From an uncultured Paracoccaceae bacterium (lineage in GTDB: Bacteria > Pseudomonadota > Alphaproteobacteria > Rhodobacterales > Rhodobacteraceae), in assembly GCA_947503935.1 (NCBI GenBank), contig CANNFR010000003.1, positions 124,001 to 188,000 of the forward strand: a stretch of 64,000 nucleotides of DNA. Reading direction: 5' to 3'. Numbering within the stretch: position 1 is the first letter of the stretch; each line of letters starts with the position of its first letter. The notes under the pieces are model-generated. The model was not told where the DNA came from and did not search any database. It worked only from the letters and a program-made list of their open reading frames with translations. The position numbers and the translations under genes were made by a program. Shown piece after piece: positions 44,582 through 54,001 of the stretch.

Positions 44582-45564
44582 CACGACACCTCTTCGCGCA
44601 TCAGAGGGAACCAGCAGGCGGCCTCGGCCGCGTGACCATCGGTGATGCGTGGGGCAGGGGACCTGCGGCATTTGTCCTGCGCGTAGTCGCAGCGCGGGTG
44701 AAAGGCGCAGCCCTCGGGCACGGCATCCAGACGCGGCATCGCGCCCTGGATCTGATGCAGTCGCGCCTTGCCTTGCGAGGCCAGCGGCGTCGAGGCCATC
44801 AGCCCGTGCGTGTAAGGGTGCCGGGGCCGGGTCAGAACGTCGCGCACCGTGCCAAGCTCGGCCAGCCGGCCCGCATACATCACCGCGACCCGATCAGCCG
44901 CCTCGGCGATCACACCCATATCGTGGGTAATCAGCATCACGGCCGTGCCACGGTCACGGCAGAGCCGTTTGAGGAGCGCGATGATCTGTGCCTGCACTGA
45001 CACATCCAGCGCCGTTGTCGGTTCATCGGCGATGATCAGCGAGGGTTCGGCACAAAGGGCCAGCGCGATCACCACGCGTTGGCGCATGCCGCCGCTGAAT
45101 TCATGCGGATAGCTGCCGATCCGCCGCGCTGCGCCGGGGATGCCGACCTCGTCAAGGGCGGCCACGGCGCGCTGCTCGGCCTCGGATTTGCTGATCGGCA
45201 GATGCGTCAACATCGTTTCGGTCAGCTGATCGCCGATGGTCAGAAGCGGATTCAGCGAGGTGAGCGGATCTTGAAAGACCATCCCGATCTCTTTGCCGCG
45301 CAACCGCCGCATCGCGTCGCCTGTCAGGTGGTCGATGCGCGCGCCGTTCAGCCAGATCTCCCCCGCCGCGATATGGGCGGGCGGGCTGAGAAGCCCGATG
45401 ACGGCGTTGCCGGCCATCGACTTGCCCGCGCCGCTTTCGCCCACGATGCCCAGGATCTCGCCCGCTTCGATGTCGTAACTGACCCCATCGACGGGTTTCA
45501 CGATGCCCGTACGGGTCGGGATTTCAACTGAGAGATTGCGGATGGACAGCACGGACGTGGTCAT
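44581..45564 (-). CDS. Oligopeptide/dipeptide ABC transporter ATP-binding protein (OppD/DppD-like)
   Basis: 327 residues. Walker A GESGAGKSM, Q-loop MVFQDPLTSLNP, signature FSGGMRQRV, Walker B LIIADEPTTALD and H-loop MLITHDMGVI are intact. The C-terminal oligo_HPY extension has the Cys-containing GCAFHPRCDYAQDKC. It forms a heterodimer with the next gene product on the membrane permeases. Its start codon overlaps the GNAT stop, which keeps the operon translationally coupled. Confidence 0.94.
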   Translation of the reverse strand: MTTSVLSIRNLSVEIPTRTGIVKPVDGVSYDIEAGEILGIVGESGAGKSMAGNAVIGLLSPPAHIAAGEIWLNGARIDHLTGDAMRRLRGKEIGMVFQDPLTSLNPLLTIGDQLTETMLTHLPISKSEAEQRAVAALDEVGIPGAARRIGSYPHEFSGGMRQRVVIALALCAEPSLIIADEPTTALDVSVQAQIIALLKRLCRDRGTAVMLITHDMGVIAEAADRVAVMYAGRLAELGTVRDVLTRPRHPYTHGLMASTPLASQGKARLHQIQGAMPRLDAVPEGCAFHPRCDYAQDKCRRSPAPRITDGHAAEAACWFPLMREEVS

Positions 45565-46031
45565 ATGAACGATACCGGATCAAGCGATAAATGAAGCACC
45601 GGAAGACGACGCCCCGGGATTGAGGCCGAAGCCGCCGTACCCACAACGCGTCCACCCATACGCTCGTAGAATGGACGCGCATCTGGATCAGCCTCGATGT
45701 TCAGCGTGGACGCCCCTTGGGAGGCCGCCCTATCGCGGCACCACTGAAACAATTTGCGCCCAACCCCGATACCCATCGCATCCGGTGAGACAAAGAGTTT
45801 CTCCAATTCGGCATGTTGCCCGGCGACGGAAACCTGCGCGACACCGGCCACGCGGCCATCGTGCTCGGCAATGATCGTCTCGGGGATATCAGCTTCTCGC
45901 ACACTCAACTCCTCCCTGCAGGCCGCCAGGAACGCGTCGTCGTAACCCCAGTAGGCCTTGGATCGCAGACAAAGGTCCGACAACATCTGTAGCTCATCAA
46001 CTTTGGGGCGCCGCAGGCTGGTCCGTGTCAT
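45561..46031 (-). CDS. GNAT-family N-acetyltransferase embedded in the transporter operon
   Basis: 156 residues with the GNAT core: VAGVAQVSVAGQHAELEKLF, the acetyl-CoA pyrophosphate loop GIGVGRKLFQWCRDRA, and the C-terminal ADPDARPFYERMGG. Its start overlaps the permease stop and its stop overlaps the ATPase start (ATGA at both ends), so it is an integral part of the operon rather than an insertion. It could acetylate an amine on the imported compound, for detoxification or catabolism. Substrate unknown. Start at 46031; the longer in-frame start at 46133 lies inside the permease gene. Confidence 0.85.
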   Translation of the reverse strand: MTRTSLRRPKVDELQMLSDLCLRSKAYWGYDDAFLAACREELSVREADIPETIIAEHDGRVAGVAQVSVAGQHAELEKLFVSPDAMGIGVGRKLFQWCRDRAASQGASTLNIEADPDARPFYERMGGRVVGTAASASIPGRRLPVLHLSLDPVSFI

Positions 46032-46990
46032 CGCAACCTCGGGTTCAGGGCGTCGCGCAGCCAGTCGCCCAGCAGATTGACACTGAGCGCCAGGGCTAGA
46101 AGCGTCATTGCGGGGAAGAGCAAAATCCACCATTCGCCGGAGAAGAGGAAGCCCTGGCCAATGCGGATCAACGTGCCGAGCGAGGGTTGTGTGGGCGGCG
46201 CACCGACGCCCAGAAAGCTGAGCGTGGCTTCGGCGATGATCGCCAGGGCCAGGCTGATCGTGGCGATCACCAGAACCGGCGACAGCACATTGGGCAGGAT
46301 GTGGCGCAGCATGATCGCGTAGGGCGTGCGCCCGATCAGGCGCGCGGCCTCAACATATTCCTTGCTTTTCTCGACCAGCGTCGCGCCCCGCACGACGCGC
46401 GCGAACTGCACCCAATCGGACAGCCCGATGGCCAGGATCAGCACCCAGATTGCCATCTGGTCGCGATATTCGACCGGTGTGACACCCTTGGCGATCCCGA
46501 AGATCAGCATCGCCACCAGGATCGACGGAAAGGTCAGCTGCACATCGGCCGTGCGCATGATGATCGTCTCGGTCCAGCCGCCCACATAGCCCGAGATCAG
46601 ACCCAGAGTGATGCCGAGGATCATGGCAAACAGCACCGCAGCCACGCCCACGAACAGCGAAATCCGCATGCCGTAAAGGATGGTCGAAAAGACGTCACGC
46701 CCCTGATCGTCGGTGCCAAGCCAGAACGTGTCGCCGGTGAAGGCGTTTGGCTGCATCGGTGGGGTGAAGCCGTTCATCAGGTTCAGCGAGGCGGGGTCGA
46801 ACGGGTTCGAGGTTGCGATCAGCGGCGCGAAGACCGCCGACAACACCAAAATGGCCACCACCAGGGCCGAGACCACGGCCACGGGCGACCGGCGGAAGGT
46901 GTAGAACAGATCGCTGTCCAGCGCGACGCGCAGGCGCGACTTCTGGACCGGCTTCACCTCGGGCCGCTCGGGGACGGGTCGATCAGTCAT
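46028..46990 (-). CDS. ABC transporter permease (DppC/OppC-like)
   Basis: 320 residues. An N-terminal OppC_N segment (FYTFRRSPVAVVSALVVAIL) with the first TM helix is followed by a periplasmic loop (FWLGTDDQGRDVFSTILYGM) and five further TM helices. The EAA motif that contacts the ATPase is EYVEAARLIGRTPYAIMLRH. Start ATG 46990 overlaps the stop of the DppB-like gene by one base. Translation from the in-frame upstream start at 47164 would overlap dppB and is rejected. Confidence 0.93.
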   Translation of the reverse strand: MTDRPVPERPEVKPVQKSRLRVALDSDLFYTFRRSPVAVVSALVVAILVLSAVFAPLIATSNPFDPASLNLMNGFTPPMQPNAFTGDTFWLGTDDQGRDVFSTILYGMRISLFVGVAAVLFAMILGITLGLISGYVGGWTETIIMRTADVQLTFPSILVAMLIFGIAKGVTPVEYRDQMAIWVLILAIGLSDWVQFARVVRGATLVEKSKEYVEAARLIGRTPYAIMLRHILPNVLSPVLVIATISLALAIIAEATLSFLGVGAPPTQPSLGTLIRIGQGFLFSGEWWILLFPAMTLLALALSVNLLGDWLRDALNPRLR

Positions 46991-47970
46991 CAGTGCCCTC
47001 CCGCCCTGTCGACGCGCAGGCGCGGGTCGATGAAGAAGTAAAGGATATCCACCAACAGGTTGATGCCCACGAACATGACCGAGATCAGCATCAGGTAAGC
47101 GGCCATCACCGGGATATCGACGAACTGGATCGCGTTGATGAACAACAGCCCCACACCGGGCCACTGGAACACCGTCTCGGTGATGATGGCGAACGCGATG
47201 ATCGCGCCCAGTTGCAGGCCGATCACCGTGATGACCGGCACCATGGTGTTTTTCAGCGCGTGGCGAAAGTTCACCACCCGGTCCTTCAGCCCGCGGGCGC
47301 GGGCAAAGCGGATGTATTCCTGGCGCAGAACCTCAAGCATCTCGGATCGGACCAGCCGCATGATTAGCGTCATCTGATAAAGCCCCAGCGTGATCGACGG
47401 CAAGATCAGCGCCTTCAGCCCGCTTTCGGTCAGAAACCCGGTGGACCAATTGCCGATCCTGACCGTCTCGCCGCGCCCGAAGCTGGGCAGCCAGCCCAGC
47501 TCAACCGAGAAGATGTAGATCAGAAGGATACCGATCAGAAAGGTCGGCAGAGACACCCCGATCAACGAGGCGGACATGATGAAATTGGCCAGAAGGCCGT
47601 CGCGCCGGATCGCCGTGAAAACGCCAAGCGCAATGCCCAGAAGAATGGCAAACACCCCCGACACGGCGGCCAGTTCCAGCGTGGCGGGCGCGCGCTCCAG
47701 AAGAATCTCGGCCACCGGGCGCCCCTGGCGATAGCTGACGCCGAAATTGCCCTGCACCGCGCCTTCGAGGAACCGGAAGTATTGCACGACGAAGGATTGG
47801 TCGAGGCCCAACTGCTCGCGCAGACGCTCGATATCCTCGGCGGTCCGCTCCTGGCCCAGCATGTTGTCGATAGGATCGCCCACGAAGCGGAACATCGAAA
47901 AGGCGACAAGCCCGACGATCAGCAGGACAAGCGCCGATTGCGCGACGCGTCGGATGATATATGCCAGCAT
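46990..47970 (-). CDS. ABC transporter permease (DppB/OppB-like)
   Basis: 326 residues. The N-terminal AYIIRRVAQSALVLLIVGLV opens a six-TM BPD_transp_1 domain. A cytosolic loop contains the EAA motif EYIRFARARGLKDRVVNFRH. It partners with the DppC-like protein to form the channel. The family-typical GVSYRQGRPVAEILLERAPA segment is clear. It is preceded by the binding-protein genes in the same operon. Confidence 0.94.
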   Translation of the reverse strand: MLAYIIRRVAQSALVLLIVGLVAFSMFRFVGDPIDNMLGQERTAEDIERLREQLGLDQSFVVQYFRFLEGAVQGNFGVSYRQGRPVAEILLERAPATLELAAVSGVFAILLGIALGVFTAIRRDGLLANFIMSASLIGVSLPTFLIGILLIYIFSVELGWLPSFGRGETVRIGNWSTGFLTESGLKALILPSITLGLYQMTLIMRLVRSEMLEVLRQEYIRFARARGLKDRVVNFRHALKNTMVPVITVIGLQLGAIIAFAIITETVFQWPGVGLLFINAIQFVDIPVMAAYLMLISVMFVGINLLVDILYFFIDPRLRVDRAGGH

Positions 47971-48017
47971 GTTGTCCCGAACCCCGTGGTGGAGGCCTTG
48001 ACGGCCCCCGACCGGCC

Positions 48018-49580
48018 TTAGTTAACCGTGACCCAGCGCAAGATAAAGAAGTCATCTGGCCTTTGCGTCACATCGATGTTGCTGCGCGCACCCCAGACCA
48101 GCGGTTGCACATAAAGTGGCACATACGCCATTTCATCTTGCAGGATCTGTGCCACCTCATCCAGCATGGCTTGGCGCTGGGCCTCGTCGATCTCGGATTG
48201 GATCAGGGGCAACAGCTCATCCACCCGCGTGTTCGAGTAATCGCCGAAATTCCAGCTGCCCAGGCGCGCCTCCTCGTTCGGTGTGGCGGCCAGGAAGCGG
48301 ATCGGGTGTTCGGCGTCGAAGGTGCCGGGCGACCAGCCCAGCAGGTACATGTCGAAGTTATCGGCGCGCAGCTCGGGCCAGTAATTCTGAACCGGCATCG
48401 CATCGAGCGTGGCGCGCAGACCGACCTGCGCCAGCATGCCAGTGATCGCCTGGCAGACGGATTCATCGTTCAGATAGCGGTTGTTGGGGCATCTCAGACC
48501 GAACGAGAAGCCATCGGGATAGCCCGCCTCGGCCAGCAGGGCGCGGGCCTGATCGGGGTCGTAGGATGTGGTGCCGAGACCTTCTGAATAGCCGCGCATC
48601 GCGGGGCTGACCAACTGGTTCACGGCCTCGGCATTGCCGCGCATGATGGTCTGCAAGATCGCCGGCACGTTCACCGCATGGGCGACGGCCCGGCGCACGC
48701 GGACATCCGCAAACGGGTTGGCGTCGTCCGTCTCGGCGGAGTATTTCAGCGCCTCGGCGCCATGGGGAAAGCCCAGCATGATGACCCGCGCCTCGATCCC
48801 CTGGATCACCTTGACATCCGGAGTGCCCTGCAACCGCGCCACATCCTGGATCGGCACTGGATTGATGAAATCCACGTCGCCCGACAACAGCGCAGCCAGC
48901 GCCGTGGCTGGGTTCTGGATTGGCGTCAGTTCGGCCCGGGTGATGTTATGTTCAACCTCGCCCCACCAGCCTTCATGCGGCTCAAGCACGGTTCGGAGGC
49001 CGGGCTCACGTGCGGTGATGCGGAAGGCGCCGGTGCCGTTGGCGTTCAGCGTGGCGTAATTGCCGCTTTCCTTGTCGGGGAGGGTGGCATTGTTGGCCTC
49101 GGCCCAGCCGCTATCCATGATCATCCAGTTGGCGATGCTGTCGGGAAAGATCGGATTGGGCGAGGCCATGATGAAATCGACCGTGTAATCACCGACCACG
49201 CTCACGCTTGAGACGGGCGCGAACCAGCTTGCCGTATCGGCCGCCTCGCTTGAGGCGCGCTCGTATGAGAACAGCACATCCTCGGCGGTGAACGCACTGC
49301 CATCCTGGAACGTCACGCCCTCGCGCAGGATAAAGCGCCAGCCGACGCCATCCTCGATCGGCTCCCAGGATGTCGCCAGCGCGGGTTCGATGCTCATGTC
49401 CTTGCCGCGCCGGACAAGCCCCTCATAGACGTTGTTGAGAAACCCCAGAACGGGCGCCGAGTTCACCGCATGCGGGTCCATCGTCTGCGGATCGGTGGTG
49501 ACGGCCCAGGTGAAATCTTCGGCATGGGCAGCCGGGGCCAGGGCGGCAATCAGGGCGGCATATCGGACAGAGCGTAGCAT
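48018..49580 (-). CDS. ABC transporter periplasmic substrate-binding protein (SBP_bac_5), copy 1
   Basis: 520 residues. A Sec signal (MLRSVRYAALIAALAPAAHA) is followed by an SBP_bac_5 body: TDPQTMDPHAVNSAPVLGFL, GVTFQDGSAFTAEDVLFSYE, VRVRRAVAHAVNVPAILQTI and DEMAYVPLYVQPLVWGARSN. The family binds oligopeptides, nickel complexes, opines, glutathione or other solutes. It lies 47 bases upstream of the DppB-like permease and 95 bases downstream of a second binding protein, so two receptors feed one transporter. The ligand is not evident. Confidence 0.92.
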   Translation of the reverse strand: MLRSVRYAALIAALAPAAHAEDFTWAVTTDPQTMDPHAVNSAPVLGFLNNVYEGLVRRGKDMSIEPALATSWEPIEDGVGWRFILREGVTFQDGSAFTAEDVLFSYERASSEAADTASWFAPVSSVSVVGDYTVDFIMASPNPIFPDSIANWMIMDSGWAEANNATLPDKESGNYATLNANGTGAFRITAREPGLRTVLEPHEGWWGEVEHNITRAELTPIQNPATALAALLSGDVDFINPVPIQDVARLQGTPDVKVIQGIEARVIMLGFPHGAEALKYSAETDDANPFADVRVRRAVAHAVNVPAILQTIMRGNAEAVNQLVSPAMRGYSEGLGTTSYDPDQARALLAEAGYPDGFSFGLRCPNNRYLNDESVCQAITGMLAQVGLRATLDAMPVQNYWPELRADNFDMYLLGWSPGTFDAEHPIRFLAATPNEEARLGSWNFGDYSNTRVDELLPLIQSEIDEAQRQAMLDEVAQILQDEMAYVPLYVQPLVWGARSNIDVTQRPDDFFILRWVTVN

Positions 49581-49675
49581 GGCGTTTCCTCGATACGGGG
49601 GGGGCGGCAGGGCCGGTGTGGCGGCGGCCCCTAGGAAGACCCGGCGCGACCAGACAGGTGCGCCGGATCAATGGC

Positions 49676-51256
49676 TTAGTTCACCGTGAAGTACTTCACT
49701 TTCGGCTGATCCTCGGGATCGACCTCAATCCCGAACTGTTCGGCCATGCCCCAGTTCAGAACCTGGTGATGGATCGGAATGTAGAGGTGCTGGTCCTGCA
49801 CCGTCCGCCAGATCGTGGCGATATCGGCATTGCGGGCCTCAAGATCGGTGTTGGACGCCAGCGACTGGATCAGCGCGTCGGTTTCGGCGTCGGAAAAGCC
49901 CGTGCCGTTCCAGGTGCCGATATCCGACCCACGGGTGTGGACCAGGAAGTTGAAGACGTATTCCGAATCGTAGGTCGGCACGCCCCAGCCCAGCATGTAG
50001 AAATCGGTCTGCCCGTCGGTGATCAGCGGGAAGTGCTGCGCCTTGGGCTTGGCATCAAGGTTCACCGTCACGCCGATCTGGCCCAGCATGCCCACGGCGG
50101 CCTGGCAGATCGCTTCATCGTTGATGTAGCGATCATTCGGGCAATCGAGCTGGATCGAGAAGCCATCGGCGTAGCCCGCTTCTTCCATCAGGGCGCGGGC
50201 GGCCTCGATATCGGTGCTGGATTCGGCGTCCATGGCTTCGGTCCAGCCGTTGACGAAGGGTGGGGCGATCATGCCGGCGGGCTGGCTTTGGCCGCGCATC
50301 ACGACCTGCTGGATCGCATCGCGGTTGATCGCCATCGACATCGCCTGACGCACCCGCACATCGGCCAGCGGGTTCGCGCCGTCGACATTGTCGGCCTCGA
50401 TATCGTCGGCGCCCATGTTCATCCCGAAGAAGATCACCCGGTTCTGCGGCGCCTGCTTGACGATCAGGCCATCGGCGGCGTTTACCCTCTCAAGATCCTG
50501 CACCGGCATGTCTTGCAGGAAATCGATCTCGCCCGACAGCATGGCCGCGACCCGCGTGGCCGCGTTCTGGATCGGGGTATATACGATCTCGGTCACGTCC
50601 ATGGGGAACTGATCGATCCCCCAATACTCCTCATTGCGGACCATGACGGTGCGGACGTCAGGCTCGCGGCTTTGCAGCACGTAAGGCCCGGTGCCGTTGG
50701 CGTTGGTCGTGGCGAAGGTGATCTCGCCACCTTCGAAATCCTGCACGTTGACGGTGTTGTTGGCCTCGGACCAACCCTTGTCCATGATGAAGAGGTTCGT
50801 CAGGTTCGACGGCAGGATCGGGTTCGGCCCGTCGGTGACCATCTCGACCGTGTAATCATCCACCGCCCGGACTTCGGTGATCGATCCGATCAGTTCCTTC
50901 ATGTCGGAATTCGGCTGTTTGGCGCGTTCGAAGCTGAACACCACATCCTCGGCGGTGAAATCTGCGCCATCGTGGAATTTCACGCCCTCGCGCAGGTTGA
51001 ACACCCAAACGTTCGGGTCCCCGTCCTTGGGGGCCCAATCGGTGGCCAGCGCCGCCTCGAAGGCGCCGGTCACATCACGGATGATCAACGGCTCATACAT
51101 CTGATGGCGGATCGTGTGGGTCGGGCCTTCGTTCTGGGCATGCGGGTCCAGCGTCAGCGCATCGCCCGAGCGGGCCCATCGCAGCGTCTCGGCGCTGAGA
51201 GGCGCCGTGCTGGCCAGCAGAATGGCGGCCAATGTCAGTGTCGTTGTGGTCTTCAT
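49676..51256 (-). CDS. ABC transporter periplasmic substrate-binding protein (SBP_bac_5), copy 2
   Basis: 526 residues. Signal peptide TTTLTLAAILLASTAPLSA, then the SBP_bac_5 body with SGDALTLDPHAQNEGPTHTI, GVKFHDGADFTAEDVVFSFE, VRVRQAMSMAINRDAIQQVV and DQHLYIPIHHQVLNWGMAEQ. It is the first gene of the transporter operon, with GGGGAGG before the ATG at 51256. It and copy 1 share the family but are clearly diverged, so they may have different ligands. The neighbouring carnitine genes raise the possibility of a quaternary-amine or acylated-amine ligand; this is weak inference. Confidence 0.92.
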   Translation of the reverse strand: MKTTTTLTLAAILLASTAPLSAETLRWARSGDALTLDPHAQNEGPTHTIRHQMYEPLIIRDVTGAFEAALATDWAPKDGDPNVWVFNLREGVKFHDGADFTAEDVVFSFERAKQPNSDMKELIGSITEVRAVDDYTVEMVTDGPNPILPSNLTNLFIMDKGWSEANNTVNVQDFEGGEITFATTNANGTGPYVLQSREPDVRTVMVRNEEYWGIDQFPMDVTEIVYTPIQNAATRVAAMLSGEIDFLQDMPVQDLERVNAADGLIVKQAPQNRVIFFGMNMGADDIEADNVDGANPLADVRVRQAMSMAINRDAIQQVVMRGQSQPAGMIAPPFVNGWTEAMDAESSTDIEAARALMEEAGYADGFSIQLDCPNDRYINDEAICQAAVGMLGQIGVTVNLDAKPKAQHFPLITDGQTDFYMLGWGVPTYDSEYVFNFLVHTRGSDIGTWNGTGFSDAETDALIQSLASNTDLEARNADIATIWRTVQDQHLYIPIHHQVLNWGMAEQFGIEVDPEDQPKVKYFTVN

Positions 51257-51417
51257 GAGACCTCCCCTTGTTTTATATCTCAAGTGCCGTTCTCGGCATG
51301 CGGCCAGTGTTCGACAAGTGCGCGGCTTTGACAAGGACATGCCGGTGCAAAACCGACCAAGTTCCCGTTAGGACAGGCCAAGCAGTGATATTTTGGGCCT
51401 GCCTGGGCATGGTGCAG

Positions 51418-52881
51418 TCATTGCCGCTGCCCCACGGCACGCCCTGCACCGTTGGGTAGAGGCAGCGTCTTATGGGCCCTCCAAAGGCGATCCAGATGTT
51501 CGGCGACACGGGCGCCCGGCGGGCTGGCGCGGCGGGTCTCAAGGCTCACATGGATCAGCAAGTGCTCGCCCGTGGCGCGCACCTCGTCACCCACGCGAAG
51601 CTCATGCCAGAGGTGCATCTTCTTGCCCTCGTAGCCCAGAAGCCGGCTTGTCACCGTGAACCGCGTGCCGGCGACCACCTCGCCCAGATGGCGGATATGC
51701 GTCTCAACGGTGAAAAAGCTGCCGCCGGTTGCGATGTAATCGGCATCGCAGCCGATCGCCTCCATGAACCGGTCGGTCGCCCGGCCGAACGCGTCGAGAT
51801 ACCGTGCCTCGGTCATATGCCCGTTGTAATCCGTCCAGTCGGTGGGTACGGCGCGGGCATAGGTGGGGAAGGGCTGCGACAGGTCGTGCGGCCGCGCATC
51901 CATCCGCGCATCTGCCGTCCGCAATACCGCGCCCGCCCCATAGGCGGCCTGCGGGTTGAAGGCCGATTTCAACGCGTTCAGAAGGGCCACAAGATTGGCG
52001 TCGCGCGCCCGCTCCAGCGCGCCGATCGACAGGCCACCCGATTGCGCGTCCGACTGCGTGGCGATCATGTCGATCAGATCATCGGTCAGCTCCGGCACAT
52101 CGGTCAGCTTGCTCCAGGGCCATTTCAGGCTGGGCCCGAATTGCGCCAGAAAATGCCGCATGCCGGCAGTGCCGCCGGCAATCCGGTAGGTCTCAAACAA
52201 TCCCATCTGGGCCCAACGCAGCCCAAAGCCATAGCGGATCGCATCGTCGATCTCGGCCGTCGTCGCGACCCCGTCCTTGACCAGCCACAAAGCCTCGCGC
52301 CAGACGGCTTCAAGCAGGCGGTCGGCGATGTGGCCATCGATTTCGGCCCGCACCTCTAAGGGGTACATGCCGACCTCTGTCAGCAGAGCCTTGGCGTCGG
52401 CCACGATCTTGGGCGGGGTCGCGGGCGAGGCCACAAGCTCGACCAATGGCAGCAGATAGACCGGATTGAAGGGGTGTGCGACCAGAATGCGCGCAGGCTC
52501 CGCCGCGCCCTTCTGCAGATCGGAGGGCTTGAAGCCCGAGGTTGACGAGGCGATGACAACATCCGGCGCGATCGCCTGAACCTTGGCATAGATCCGGCGT
52601 TTCAGGTCCAGCCGTTCGGGCGCAGCCTCAAAAACCCAGTCCGCGCCGGCAACCGCCTCTGCGATCGTGGGGCTGACCTGTAATCTCCCCTCGGGCGGCA
52701 GCAACACATCATGCACCCCTGGCAGCGCTTTGCACGCATTGTCCAACACGGCCGCCACCTTTTGCGGCGCATCCGGGGCGGGATCGGCCAGACCGACATC
52801 CCATCCCATCAAAACGAACCGCGCCGCCCAACCGGCCCCGATCACACCACCGCCGATGACGGCCACCTTGCGCCGCGTCAT
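51418..52881 (-). CDS. lcdH: L-carnitine dehydrogenase fused to thioesterase (betainyl-CoA type)
   Basis: 487 residues. Residues ~5-310 are a 3-hydroxyacyl-CoA dehydrogenase-like domain with the NAD motif GGGVIGAGWAARF, STSGFKPSDLQ and AHPFNPVYLLPLVE, typical of L-carnitine dehydrogenase. Residues ~340-480 are a 4HBT hotdog thioesterase (VPTDWTDYNGHMTEARYLDA ... HLWHELRVGDEVRATGEHLL). Such fusions occur in rhizobia and roseobacters. The first half oxidises carnitine to 3-dehydrocarnitine; the thioesterase probably releases glycine betaine from betainyl-CoA. The BKACE gene 1.4 kb away supplies the intermediate step. A CdhR-type regulator is not in the window. Confidence 0.9.
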   Translation of the reverse strand: MTRRKVAVIGGGVIGAGWAARFVLMGWDVGLADPAPDAPQKVAAVLDNACKALPGVHDVLLPPEGRLQVSPTIAEAVAGADWVFEAAPERLDLKRRIYAKVQAIAPDVVIASSTSGFKPSDLQKGAAEPARILVAHPFNPVYLLPLVELVASPATPPKIVADAKALLTEVGMYPLEVRAEIDGHIADRLLEAVWREALWLVKDGVATTAEIDDAIRYGFGLRWAQMGLFETYRIAGGTAGMRHFLAQFGPSLKWPWSKLTDVPELTDDLIDMIATQSDAQSGGLSIGALERARDANLVALLNALKSAFNPQAAYGAGAVLRTADARMDARPHDLSQPFPTYARAVPTDWTDYNGHMTEARYLDAFGRATDRFMEAIGCDADYIATGGSFFTVETHIRHLGEVVAGTRFTVTSRLLGYEGKKMHLWHELRVGDEVRATGEHLLIHVSLETRRASPPGARVAEHLDRLWRAHKTLPLPNGAGRAVGQRQ

Positions 52882-52954
52882 AGCCCGGTTTCCGCATGTT
52901 TCGGGTCGCGATCACGGCGTGACCCAGCAATCCTCACCGCAAAGGAGAGCCCAG

Positions 52955-53449
52955 ATGAACATCGCATTCGTTGCCCTTCCCTCCGGCGAGGTCGCCCGCA
53001 TTCGCTCCACATTGCGCGATGCCTATGGGAAACCGGTTGAGACGCATATCGCGAAGGGCGACGCCTATCCCTGCCGCCACTGCCTGGACGAGACGCCCAC
53101 GGGCAGCCCATACCTGATCCTTGCGCATCGCCCCTTTCAAAGCCGGAACCCATACGCCGAAACGGGCCCGATTTTTCTGTGCGCCGCCCCGTGCCCACCG
53201 GCCAAGGCAACCAATCAAGTGCCTGCAATTCTGCGGTCTTCGCATTATCTTGTGCGTGGGTACGATGCCGCCGAGAGGATTGTCTACGGCACCGGGAAGG
53301 TGGTCGAGACGGGTCATATTGCCGATTACGCCCGCACGATCCTTGCCGATGCGCAGATTGCGTTCGTCGATGTCCGCAGTGCCAGCAATAACTGTTTTCA
53401 ATGCAGAATTGTTCGCCGTGATGATGGCGACGGCCCGTCGGGGGTCTGA
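52955..53449 (+). CDS. DUF1203 family protein
   Basis: 164 residues. CRHCLDETPTGSPYLILAHR, FQSRNPYAETGPIFLCAAPC and the C-terminal VRSASNNCFQCRIVRR are DUF1203 characteristics, including conserved Cys residues. The family is small and cytosolic, with no known activity. The ATG 52955 is preceded by AAAGGAGAG. It is divergent from the carnitine dehydrogenase fusion and converges with the lipocalin gene. Confidence 0.85.
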   Translation: MNIAFVALPSGEVARIRSTLRDAYGKPVETHIAKGDAYPCRHCLDETPTGSPYLILAHRPFQSRNPYAETGPIFLCAAPCPPAKATNQVPAILRSSHYLVRGYDAAERIVYGTGKVVETGHIADYARTILADAQIAFVDVRSASNNCFQCRIVRRDDGDGPSGV

Positions 53450-53470
53450 CCTTATCGCTGATCCTGCGGC

Positions 53471-54001
53471 TCAACGCGGCGCGACCTGTAGGCGCGACAG
53501 GTCATAACCGTTCCATTCCAGGATCTCGCGCGCGGCGCGCAGTCGGTCGGGCGGGATCTGCGGATCGCGGTTCAGGATCCAGCCGGCACGGCCCGAGGGG
53601 ACGCCGACCACCGCCGTGCGATAGCCCTCATCCACCCAAAGCACCCAATAGGGCCCCGAGAAGGGCACGCCCTGAAAGGTGACATCGAACCGCCCCGGCC
53701 CTGCCGGGCGCGCTTGCCCGACAATCTGTCGAAACGGGGCCTCACCCGGGACAGTGCTGCCATCGTAGCAGCTGTTCACGACCGACAGAGTACCGTCCGG
53801 CTGCAGGGCGTAATCGGCAATTGTCGTGACACAGCCCGCTTGAAACGCCACTGGAAAGCGGGCGACCTCATACCAGCGCCCGGCATAGCGCGCCGCATCA
53901 AGCGACGCGATTGAGGTGAGCGGCACCGACCGATCGCGATAAGACGGCGCCAGCGCGCATCCCGACAGGGCAATCAGGGAGAGGAGGGCTATTCGTAGCA
54001 C
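53471..54001 (-). CDS. Lipocalin-family lipoprotein (Blc-like)
   Basis: 176 residues from a GTG start. The N-terminus is a lipoprotein signal (LRIALLSLIALSGC, lipobox LSGC, lipidated Cys at about position 14). The lipocalin signature YAGRWYEVARFPVAFQAGC, GRFDVTFQGVPFSGPYWVLW and YRTAVVGVPSGRAGWILNR matches bacterial Blc-type lipocalins, which bind lysophospholipids or fatty acids at the outer membrane. The GTG lies inside the last codons of the gene upstream (13-base overlap), so translation is coupled. The longer frame to 54295 is rejected because it crosses that gene. Confidence 0.85.
   Translation of the reverse strand: MLRIALLSLIALSGCALAPSYRDRSVPLTSIASLDAARYAGRWYEVARFPVAFQAGCVTTIADYALQPDGTLSVVNSCYDGSTVPGEAPFRQIVGQARPAGPGRFDVTFQGVPFSGPYWVLWVDEGYRTAVVGVPSGRAGWILNRDPQIPPDRLRAAREILEWNGYDLSRLQVAPR

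Noticed and set aside
45561-46031. Horizontally inserted GNAT gene
   Set aside because: Both ends overlap neighbouring genes in frame-coupled fashion and composition matches the operon.
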